Shown: piece by piece, positions 57,301 through 64,000 of the stretch
Layout: every line of letters begins with the position of its first letter
Position numbering within the stretch: position 1 is the first letter of the stretch
Source of the DNA: Prado023 sp963706885
GTDB taxonomy: Bacteria > Actinomycetota > Actinomycetes > S36-B12 > CAIYMF01
NCBI GenBank assembly: GCA_963706885.1
Contig: CAVPNX010000014.1
Coordinates: 1 to 64,000 of the forward strand
Reading direction: 5' to 3'
Length of the DNA stretch: 64,000 bases
The notes under the pieces: generated by a model
Told to the model about the DNA's origin: nothing
Seen by the model: the letters and a program-made list of their open reading frames with translations, nothing else
Databases searched by the model: none
Made by a program: the position numbers and the translations under genes

Positions 57301-60300
57301 CTACCCGAACGCCCGGTCCATGAGGGCGCGGTGCTCCTCCTCGTGGCGGTGCAGCGAGCCCACCGACGGCGACGAGCTCGCGACCCGGGTGACCCCACGC
57401 ACCGTGCGCAGGATCGCGGCCGGGAGGTGCTGGTTCATGAACGGCCACGGTCCCATGTTCTCCGGCTCGTCCTGCACCCACACGATCTCCGCGTCACCGA
57501 AGCGGTCGAGCATCTCGACCAGCGTGCGGTGCGGCAACGGGTACATCCGCTCCATCCGCAGGACCGCCACGTCCGTGCGCTCGCGAGTGTCCCGCTCGGC
57601 CATCAGGTCGTAGCCGATCTTGCCCGAGCAGAGCAGGACACGGCGGATGCCCGCCGGGTCGATCCGCTCCTGGCTGATCCCGCGGTCGTCGAGGACGGCC
57701 CGGAAGAACCCCTCGGTGAAGTCCCGGGTCAAGGACGTCGACGCCTTCGCGCGCAACAGCGACTTGGGGGTGAACACGACCATCGGCCGGGTCAGCCGCG
57801 AGTGCACCTGCCAGCGGAGCAGGTGGAAGTACGACGCCGGGGTCGTCGGCTGGGCGACGGTCATGTTGTCCTGGGCGCACATGGCCAGGAACCGCTCGAT
57901 GCGTGCCGAGGAGTGGTCCGGGCCCTGGCCCTCGTAGCCGTGGGGCAGCAGCAGCACCAGCGACGAGCGCTGGGCCCACTTCTGCTCGGCTGAGGTCAGG
58001 AACTCGTCGGTGATGGTCTGCGCCCCGTTGACGAAGTCGCCGAACTGCGCCTCCCACATGACCAGCGCATCGGGGCGCGCGACGCTGTAGCCGTACTCGA
58101 ACCCCATGGCGGCGTACTCGCTGAGCAGGGAGTCGTAGACGAACAGCTTGCCGCCGTGGTTGTAGCACTGCTTGAGCGGCTTGTACTGCCATCCGGTGCG
58201 CGCATCGACGATGACCGCATGCCGGTGGCCGAATGTGCCGCGCCGTGAGTCCTGGCCGGCCAGCCGGACCCACTTGCCCTCGTTGACCAGCGACCCGATC
58301 GCCAGGGCCTCGCCCATCCCCCAGTCGATCGTGTCCGTGGCCACCATCTCCGCCCGGCGCCGCAGCTGCGGGACGAGCCGCGGGTGGGCGACGAATCCCT
58401 CGGGCAGGTCGATCTGGCTGCGCACGACGAGGTCGACGACCTCCTGGCTGATCGAGGTGTCGACGTCCCACGCCGGCGTCTGCGGCGTGAGCTCCTGGCG
58501 GCCGGTGGAGATGACCTCCGCCGAATTGGGGTTGAACTGCTCGTCGCCCGCGCTGCGGGTCTCCTGGAACACCCGCTCGAGGCGCTCCTGGAAGTCGCGC
58601 AGCGCCTCCTCGGCCTCCTCGACCGTGATGTCGCCGCGACCGATCAGGCCCTCGGTGTACAGCTTGCGCACCGAGCGCTTGGCGTCGATGACCGCGTACA
58701 TCGTCGGCTGGGTCAGCGACGGGTCGTCGGCCTCGTTGTGCCCGCGGCGCCGGTAGCAGATCATGTCGATGACGACGTCCTTGGCGAACTCCTGGCGGAA
58801 CTCGTAGGCCATTCGCGCCACCCGCACCACGGCCTCGGGATCATCGCCGTTCACGTGGAAGATCGGCGCCTGGATCATCCGGGCGACGTCGGTGCAGTAC
58901 ACCGTGGAGCGGCTGTACTTCGGCGAGGTCGTGAACCCGACCTGGTTGTTGACGATGACGTGCACGGTCCCGCCGGTGCGGTAGCCCTGCAGCTGGCTGA
59001 GGTTCAGCGTCTCGGCGACGACCCCCTGGCCGGCGAAGGCCGCGTCCCCGTGCATCAGCAGGGGCAGCACGGCGTACTTGCGCTCGGGATCGTTGCGGTC
59101 CTGCTTGGCCCGCACGATCCCCTCGAGCACCGGGTTGACCGCCTCGAGGTGGCTGGGGTTGGCGGCGAGGTACACCGCGACCTGGGAGCCGTCCTCAGCG
59201 GTGAACGTCCCCTCGGTCCCGAGGTGGTACTTGACGTCCCCGGAGCCCTGGACGCTCTCCACGCCGTAGTTGCCCTCGAACTCGTTGAAGATCCGTCCGT
59301 AGGACTTCCCGGCGATGTTGGCCAGCACGTTGAGCCGGCCACGGTGCGGCATCCCGATGCACACCTCGTCCATCCCGTCACCGGCAGCCGCGGAGAGCAC
59401 GGCGTCCAGCAGCGGGATGACCGACTCGCCCCCCTCGAGGGAGAAGCGCTTCTGGCCCACGTACTTGGTCTGCAGGAACGTCTCGAACGCCTCGGCAGCG
59501 TTGAGGGTGCGCAGGATCCGCAGCTGCTCGGAACGGTCCGGCTTGTCGGGGGCGGTCTCGATGCGCTTCTGGATCCAGTGGCGCTGCTCGGGATCCTGCA
59601 TGTGCATGTACTCGATGCCCAGCGTCCGGCAGTACGCGTCACGCAGCACCTTGAGCACATCGCGCAGGGTCATGAACTGCTCGCCGGCGAACCCCGCGAC
59701 CGCGAACTCCCGGTCGAGATCCCAGAGGGTGAGGCCGTGGGCAGCGACGTCGAGGTCGGGGTGCTTGCGCTGCTTGTAGTCCAGTGGGTCGATGTCGGCC
59801 ATCAGGTGCCCACGCACGCGGTAGGCGTGGATGAGCTCCTGGACCCGGGCGGTCTTGTTCAGGTCGGAGTCGTGGCTCGTCGCGATGTCGGTCGCCCACC
59901 GGATCGGCTCGTACGGGATCCGCAGGGAGGTGAAGATGTCGTCGTAGAAGCCGTGCTCGCCGAGGAGCAGCTGGTGCACGCGCCGCAGGAAGTCCCCGGA
60001 CTGCGCACCCTGGATGATCCGGTGGTCGTAGGTGGAGGTCAGGGTGAGGATCTTGCTGACCCCGGCGCGGGCCAGGGTCTCCTCGGCCGCGCCCTGCCAC
60101 TCGGCCGGGTAGTCCAGGGAGCCGACGCCCACGATCAGCCCCTGACCGGCCATCAGCCTCGGCACCGAGCTCACCGTGCCGATCGTGCCCGGGTTGGTCA
60201 GGGTCGCGGTGGTCCCGGCGAAGTCGTCCGCGCCCAGTGCGCCGGTCCTGGCCTTGCGCACGAGCTCCTCGTAGGTGGCCCAGAAGGCCGCGAAGTCCAA

Positions 60301-61116
60301 CACCTCCGCACCCTTGATGCCGGGCACGAGCAGCTGACGGGTCCCGTCCGGCTTGGCGATGTCGATGGCCAGGCCGAGGTTCACCGCCTGGTGCTGGATC
60401 ACGGCCGGCTTGCCGTCCACCCGGGTGAAGCCGACGTTCATCTCCGGCATGTCCGACAGCGCCCGCACGACCGCGTACCCGATCAGGTGCGTGAACGAGA
60501 CCTTGCCCCCGCGCCCCCGGGCCAGCTGGTTGTTGATGATGTGCCGGTTGTCGATGAGCAGCTTGGCCGGCATGGCCCGCACCGACGTGGCCGTCGGCAC
60601 CTCGAGGCTGGCCTCCATGTTGACGACCACGCGCGCCGACGGCCCGCGCAGGACCCGGGGCGCGGCATCGGCGCTCGCCGCCCCGGACGGGCCGGTGGGG
60701 ATCGAGGTCAGCTCGACCTGGGGTGCGACCTGCCCGGTGGCCGACGCGGGGGCCTCGACCTCGTCGGCGGGGACGGTGTGCGCGAGCTCGGGGACGACCA
60801 CGTGGGGCCCCGAGGGTGCGCTGGGCTCGGGCCCGGCAGCGGGTGGCGCCGCGGGCCCAGCCCCCGCGAACGACTGGTCGACGATGATGAGCGGGGCACC
60901 GATCGGGCGGCTCGCTGCAGCCGCGTCCGCATCGGGGGTGGTCCCGGCCGTCGGCTCGGGCAGGGCGGACGGATCGCCGGGGCGGTAGTCGGCGAAGAAG
61001 TCCCACCACGCACGGTCCACGCTCTGCGGGTCCTTCAGGTACTGCTGGTAGATCTCGTCGACGAGCCACTCGTTGGTCCCGAAGGCCACCATCCGGGATC
61101 CCGCATCATTGGCCAC
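57301..61116 (-). CDS. sucA: Multifunctional 2-oxoglutarate dehydrogenase E1/E2 component
   Basis: This is the actinobacterial Kgd/OdhA protein, 1,271 residues. The N-terminal FGTNEWLVDEIYQQYLKDPQ is the E1 lead, and a Pro/Ala linker covers residues 50-140. An E2-like acyltransferase core lies at about 150-370 with TYDHRIIQGAQSGDFLRRVH. The ThDP-dependent E1 part has IGMPHRGRLNVLANIAGKSY and LLMHGDAAFAGQGVVAETLN. No lipoyl domain is present, as usual; E2 is supplied by the pyruvate complex. In relatives GarA/OdhI inhibits it. GTG at 61116 is chosen since GAGAGG lies nine bases before; a TTG at 61122 is too close to that site. Confidence 0.96.
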   Translation of the reverse strand: MANDAGSRMVAFGTNEWLVDEIYQQYLKDPQSVDRAWWDFFADYRPGDPSALPEPTAGTTPDADAAAASRPIGAPLIIVDQSFAGAGPAAPPAAGPEPSAPSGPHVVVPELAHTVPADEVEAPASATGQVAPQVELTSIPTGPSGAASADAAPRVLRGPSARVVVNMEASLEVPTATSVRAMPAKLLIDNRHIINNQLARGRGGKVSFTHLIGYAVVRALSDMPEMNVGFTRVDGKPAVIQHQAVNLGLAIDIAKPDGTRQLLVPGIKGAEVLDFAAFWATYEELVRKARTGALGADDFAGTTATLTNPGTIGTVSSVPRLMAGQGLIVGVGSLDYPAEWQGAAEETLARAGVSKILTLTSTYDHRIIQGAQSGDFLRRVHQLLLGEHGFYDDIFTSLRIPYEPIRWATDIATSHDSDLNKTARVQELIHAYRVRGHLMADIDPLDYKQRKHPDLDVAAHGLTLWDLDREFAVAGFAGEQFMTLRDVLKVLRDAYCRTLGIEYMHMQDPEQRHWIQKRIETAPDKPDRSEQLRILRTLNAAEAFETFLQTKYVGQKRFSLEGGESVIPLLDAVLSAAAGDGMDEVCIGMPHRGRLNVLANIAGKSYGRIFNEFEGNYGVESVQGSGDVKYHLGTEGTFTAEDGSQVAVYLAANPSHLEAVNPVLEGIVRAKQDRNDPERKYAVLPLLMHGDAAFAGQGVVAETLNLSQLQGYRTGGTVHVIVNNQVGFTTSPKYSRSTVYCTDVARMIQAPIFHVNGDDPEAVVRVARMAYEFRQEFAKDVVIDMICYRRRGHNEADDPSLTQPTMYAVIDAKRSVRKLYTEGLIGRGDITVEEAEEALRDFQERLERVFQETRSAGDEQFNPNSAEVISTGRQELTPQTPAWDVDTSISQEVVDLVVRSQIDLPEGFVAHPRLVPQLRRRAEMVATDTIDWGMGEALAIGSLVNEGKWVRLAGQDSRRGTFGHRHAVIVDARTGWQYKPLKQCYNHGGKLFVYDSLLSEYAAMGFEYGYSVARPDALVMWEAQFGDFVNGAQTITDEFLTSAEQKWAQRSSLVLLLPHGYEGQGPDHSSARIERFLAMCAQDNMTVAQPTTPASYFHLLRWQVHSRLTRPMVVFTPKSLLRAKASTSLTRDFTEGFFRAVLDDRGISQERIDPAGIRRVLLCSGKIGYDLMAERDTRERTDVAVLRMERMYPLPHRTLVEMLDRFGDAEIVWVQDEPENMGPWPFMNQHLPAAILRTVRGVTRVASSSPSVGSLHRHEEEHRALMDRAFG

Positions 61117-61161
61117 GTCCAACTACCTCTCGACGATCGGGGACTGCATCGGGGACTGCTC

Positions 61162-61188
61162 CGGGCGGCCGGAACCGGCCGTGCCCGC
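61162..61188. repeat. Short hairpin between sucA and the oxidoreductase
   Basis: CGGGC-GGCCGG-AA-CCGGCC-GTGCCCG can fold as a hairpin with a two-base turn. A 12-base direct duplication (ATCGGGGACTGC) lies just before it at 61136-61160. Both are in the divergent promoter region of sucA and the next gene. Its role is not known. Confidence 0.4.
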
Positions 61189-61243
61189 ACACGCGTCAAG
61201 GCTACTCCCCGGGCACCGGGGCGGCTCTGGCAGGATCGGTGCC

Positions 61244-62206
61244 ATGTTCGCCGCCAGCGCAGTCGCCTTCAGCTCCGACGATCCCCTGAGCGGGTTGCGC
61301 CTCGGGGAGCACGCCGAACCTGTGGTGCCCGAGGGGTGGGTGGTCGTCGACGTCCGGGCAACCAGCGTCAACCACCACGACCTGTGGACGCTCAAGGGTG
61401 TCGGGCTGCCCCCGGACCGGCTGCCCATGATCCTGGGCTGCGACGCCGCCGGGGTGGACCCCGAGGGCAACGAGGTGATCGTGCACGGCGTGATCACCGA
61501 CGGCGGGTACGCCGACGAGACCGTCGACCCGGGTCGCACCCTGCTGTCCGAGAAGCACCAGGGCACGTTCGCCGAGCGGGTGGCCGTGCCCGCACGCAAC
61601 CTGGTCCCCAAGCCCGCCGAGCTGACGTGGGCGCAGGCCGCCTGCCTGCCGACCGCGTGGCTGACCGCCTACCGGATGCTGTTCACCCGCTCCGGGCTCG
61701 TCCCCGGTCAGACGGTGCTCATCCAGGGCGCCGGAGGTGGGGTGTCCACCGCCCTGATCATGCTCGCCCGGCAGGCGGGCTTCCGGGTGTGGGTGACCTC
61801 ACGCGACGAGGCCAAGGGAGCGCGGGCCGTCGAGCTGGGGGCCCACGAGGCGTTCGCGTCCGGCGCACGGCTGCCCGAGAAGGTCGACGTGGTCATGGAG
61901 ACCGTGGGTGCCGCCACCTGGTCCCACACCCTGCGCGCGCTCAAGCCGGGCGGGCGCGTGGTCATCGCCGGGGCCACCTCGGGCTCCCAGCCGCCTGCTG
62001 ACCTGTCGCGGGTGTTCTTCCTCCAGCTGTCCGTGGTGGGGTCCACCATGGGCACCCGCGACGAGCTGGAGCGCCTGGTGGCGATGTGCCGGGCCACCGG
62101 CCTGCGGCCGCTGATCGACCACGAGCTGCCCCTGTCCGCCGCCGACGAGGCGCTGCGCCACATCCAGTCCGGCGACCTGTTCGGCAAGATCGTCCTGACC
62201 CCCTGA
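61244..62206 (+). CDS. Zinc-binding-type dehydrogenase / quinone oxidoreductase
   Basis: This 320-residue medium-chain dehydrogenase has the GroES-like N-terminal domain (VVVDVRATSVNHHDLWTLKG) and the NADPH site VLIQGAGGGVSTALIMLARQ. The catalytic-zinc Cys is in MILGCDAAGVDPEGNEV, but the four structural-zinc Cys are absent, as in quinone oxidoreductases. Substrate is unknown. ATG at 61244 is the first start. Confidence 0.85.
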   Translation: MFAASAVAFSSDDPLSGLRLGEHAEPVVPEGWVVVDVRATSVNHHDLWTLKGVGLPPDRLPMILGCDAAGVDPEGNEVIVHGVITDGGYADETVDPGRTLLSEKHQGTFAERVAVPARNLVPKPAELTWAQAACLPTAWLTAYRMLFTRSGLVPGQTVLIQGAGGGVSTALIMLARQAGFRVWVTSRDEAKGARAVELGAHEAFASGARLPEKVDVVMETVGAATWSHTLRALKPGGRVVIAGATSGSQPPADLSRVFFLQLSVVGSTMGTRDELERLVAMCRATGLRPLIDHELPLSAADEALRHIQSGDLFGKIVLTP

Positions 62207-62232
62207 GAGGCGGGGCGGCGGCGGGGCGGCGG

Positions 62233-62532
62233 TCAGCGGACCTGGCCCCAGGGGCGGACCCGCCAGACGACCCGGCCGACCACTGTGGGGACCGCGCCGA
62301 ACTGACGTGAGTCGGTGGACGCCCCGGGAGCGTCGCCCAGCACCCAGTAGCCCTCGGCGCCGATCGACGCCACCCGCTTGACGATCAGCATCCCGGGTCG
62401 CTGCGGGTGCTCGAGGACGACGAGGTCGCCGACGGCGGCCCGGCCGTCGCGCCGGGCAAGGATCCAGTCCCCGTCGTGCAGCGTCGGCTCCATGGACGGA
62501 CCGGAGACGGCCAGGTAGCAGAATCCACGCAC
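62233..62532 (-). CDS. sodX: Nickel superoxide dismutase maturation protease (S26 family)
   Basis: This 99-residue protein is a small type I signal-peptidase-like enzyme. The nucleophile Ser is in LAVSGPSMEPTLHDGDW and the Lys general base is in MLIVKRVASIGAEGYWVLGD. No transmembrane anchor is visible, as in SodX. Such proteases remove the propeptide of SodN to expose the nickel-binding His1. It is divergent from sodN. GTG at 62532 leaves 59 bases for the promoters; the frame is open to 62568. Confidence 0.87.
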   Translation of the reverse strand: MRGFCYLAVSGPSMEPTLHDGDWILARRDGRAAVGDLVVLEHPQRPGMLIVKRVASIGAEGYWVLGDAPGASTDSRQFGAVPTVVGRVVWRVRPWGQVR

Positions 62533-62591
62533 TGGCGTAGTCTGACCCACGCCACCACCACCCACCACGAGAACACCTGCCAGGAGTCACG

Positions 62592-62990
62592 ATGCTGTCG
62601 TTCCTTGCCCCGCGCACCACCGTCCACGCCCACTGCGACCTTCCCTGCGGCGTGTACGACCCCGCCCAGGCCCGGCTCGAGGCCGAGTCCGTGAAGGCGT
62701 GCATGGTCAAGTACGCCGCGTCGGACGACGGGGACTTCCGGGCCCGTGCCGTCTCGATCAAGGAGGAGCGCTCCGACCTGGTCAAGCACCACCTGTGGGT
62801 GCTGTGGACGGACTACTTCAAGGCCCCGCACTTCGAGAAGTACCCCCAGCTGAACACCCTGTTCAACGACGCCACGAAGCTCGCCGGCGCGGGCGGCACC
62901 AAGGGCACCAACGACGTCGCGGTCGCCGAGGCGCTGCTGGCCAAGATCGACGAGATCGCCGAGATCTTCTGGGAGACCAAGGCGGCGTGA
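62592..62990 (+). CDS. sodN: Nickel superoxide dismutase
   Basis: The precursor has 132 residues. MLSFLAPRTTVHA is the propeptide; the mature enzyme begins HCDLPCGVYDPAQARLEAES, the nickel hook with His1, Cys2 and Cys6. The rest is the four-helix bundle (DLVKHHLWVLWTDYFKAPHF). It converts superoxide to oxygen and peroxide. In Streptomyces it is controlled by Nur; I did not identify a Nur site. ATG at 62592 follows CAGGAGTCACG. The stop overlaps the next gene (GTGA). Confidence 0.98.
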   Translation: MLSFLAPRTTVHAHCDLPCGVYDPAQARLEAESVKACMVKYAASDDGDFRARAVSIKEERSDLVKHHLWVLWTDYFKAPHFEKYPQLNTLFNDATKLAGAGGTKGTNDVAVAEALLAKIDEIAEIFWETKAA

Positions 62991-63592
62991 CCGCTCCTGC
63001 GGACCCGACGGGGGCGGTGGGTGGCGACCCTGCCACCGGCGCCCCCGCAGTCCACGGGACTGCGGCACCACCCCGGGCCGCGCGTGCGGTGATCCGTCCG
63101 GCGCGCCCGGACGACGTCGGCGACATCCTGGCGATGGTCCGGGAGCTGGCCGACTACGAGCGCAGCGCCGATGAGGTGCAGGCCACCGAGCAGATGCTGG
63201 CCGACCTGTTGTTCGGGACCAACACCCCGGGCGGCAAGCCGGCCGCCTTCTGCCACGTCGCCGAGTCCGGGTCGTCTGATCGCACCCCGCTGGCCGGGAT
63301 GGCCCTGTGGTTCCTGAACGCCTCGACGTGGACGGGTCGGCACGGGATCTACCTCGAGGACCTCTACGTGCGCCCCGATTTCCGCGGACAGGGCATCGGG
63401 CAGGCCCTGATGGCCGAGCTGGCCGCGATCTGCGTCGACCGCGGCTACGCGCGCCTGGAGTGGTGGGTCCTGGACTGGAACACCCCCGCCCTCGACTTCT
63501 ACCGGCGCCTGGGGGCACGGGCGATGGATGAATGGACCGTGCACCGGATCAGTGGCGCCGATCTGCAGGACCTTGCCGCGGCAACCGGGTGA
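62987..63592 (+). CDS. GNAT family N-acetyltransferase, coupled to sodN
   Basis: This 201-residue acetyltransferase has a low-complexity N-terminus of about 30 residues. The acetyl-CoA loop is EDLYVRPDFRGQGIGQALMA, and WWVLDWNTPALDFYRRLGAR is the last motif. It resembles diamine or thialysine acetyltransferases (SAT-like: VRELADYERSADEVQATEQ). GTG at 62987 overlaps the sodN stop by four bases, so expression with sodN is likely. The link to superoxide defence is positional only. Confidence 0.88.
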   Translation: MTAPADPTGAVGGDPATGAPAVHGTAAPPRAARAVIRPARPDDVGDILAMVRELADYERSADEVQATEQMLADLLFGTNTPGGKPAAFCHVAESGSSDRTPLAGMALWFLNASTWTGRHGIYLEDLYVRPDFRGQGIGQALMAELAAICVDRGYARLEWWVLDWNTPALDFYRRLGARAMDEWTVHRISGADLQDLAAATG

Positions 63593-63657
63593 CCCTCAGC
63601 CACGCCGGTGACGATCCGGCCCCCGTGCACCCTGCCCATCGGCTAACGTGACCACTC

Positions 63658-64000
63658 GTGGACATCGATCCGACCGTGACCCTCCGGGTGCCCGCAACCA
63701 GCGCATTCGTCGTGCTGATCCGGGCCGCGGTCTCGGCCATGTGCGCCCGGCTGGACTTCACGATCGACCGGATCGAGGACGTCAAGCTCGCGGTCGATGA
63801 GTCCGCCGCGCTCCTGCTCAGCGACGCCCAGCCCGGGGCCGAGCTCGACGTCCGGTTCACCCCGGACGCCCCGGACGGGTTGCGCGTGGAGATGACCGCG
63901 CCCACGGTGCACGGCCGATCGCTGGAGCGCGACAGCTTCACCTGGACGGTCCTGACCGCGCTGGTCGACGAGGTCGTGGCCACCGTCTCGGCGGACCGGA
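63658..64000 (+). CDS. Anti-sigma regulatory kinase, RsbW/HATPase type (3' end outside the window)
   Basis: The first 114 residues are present and no stop is reached. LRVPATSAFVVLIRAAVSAM and the ATP-binding N-box segment IEDVKLAVDESAALLL are typical of anti-sigma-factor serine kinases that control SigF/SigB-like factors in Actinobacteria. GTG at 63658 is the likely start. A sigma factor gene commonly follows but would lie beyond the window. Confidence 0.82.
   Translation, partial: MDIDPTVTLRVPATSAFVVLIRAAVSAMCARLDFTIDRIEDVKLAVDESAALLLSDAQPGAELDVRFTPDAPDGLRVEMTAPTVHGRSLERDSFTWTVLTALVDEVVATVSADR

Noticed and set aside
58384..62001. A 1,205-codon open frame on the plus strand
   Set aside because: It is the antisense shadow of sucA in a high-GC genome; the protein is low-complexity and the minus-strand reading has full family motifs.

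Overview
The window is a high-GC actinobacterial chromosome segment. The gene order argS-lysA-hom-thrC-thrB-rho-rpmE-prfA is classic for Actinomycetes, as are frequent GTG starts, start/stop overlaps of the ATGA/GTGA/TGATG type, a fused E1/E2 2-oxoglutarate dehydrogenase (Kgd/SucA), a nickel superoxide dismutase with its maturation protease, and a Cys-rich leader peptide ahead of the sulfur genes. The genus cannot be read from the sequence.

Layout. 0.2-14 kb: an acyl-CoA thioesterase-like gene, then on the minus strand prfA, rpmE, an MFS exporter, rho, thrB, thrC, hom, lysA, a YihY/BrkB membrane protein and argS (aspartate-family amino acids plus translation and termination). 14-16.7 kb: an AbiEi-like/DUF559 protein bracketed by two copies of a palindromic repeat, tRNA-Arg(CCG), a formate/nitrite-type channel and a small secreted protein with 69-bp tandem repeats. 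17-24 kb: one giant cell-surface protein (signal peptide, SpaA-like and VWA domains, about twelve DUF5979-like repeats, sortase-type C-terminus) whose reading frame is broken dozens of times. 24-30 kb: M20 peptidase, an anchored trypsin-like protein with no visible catalytic His, a tandem-repeat patch, and a two-gene unit of a COG4938-like ATPase and an unrecognised partner with an HDR motif, the best candidate for an undescribed system. 30-37 kb: CoA-disulfide reductase-rhodanese under a CsoR/CstR-like operator, cold-shock protein, SulP transporter, polyphosphate:AMP phosphotransferase and a CDP-glycerol transferase-like protein. 38-45.3 kb: a tightly overlapping assimilatory sulfate reduction and siroheme operon (leader peptide, sulfite reductase, zinc-ribbon protein, cysH, cysD, cysN, cysG, chelatase). 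45.3-64 kb: S9 peptidase, a five-gene peptide ABC transporter, MalY/PatB C-S lyase, P1-family peptidase, histone-deacetylase-like protein, DUF6104-like protein, Kgd, a quinone oxidoreductase, sodX/sodN, a GNAT acetyltransferase and the start of an anti-sigma kinase.

A cross-cutting observation: thirteen conserved genes between 0.2 and 47 kb have broken frames, and in every one the total length is one (or two) bases too long, never too short. The 47.5-64 kb part shows no breaks. This looks like single-base insertions in the assembly and should be settled before any of these genes is called a pseudogene. Short palindromic elements with 14-16 bp arms and 15-17 nt loops recur between genes and, twice, in frame inside genes of the sulfur operon.
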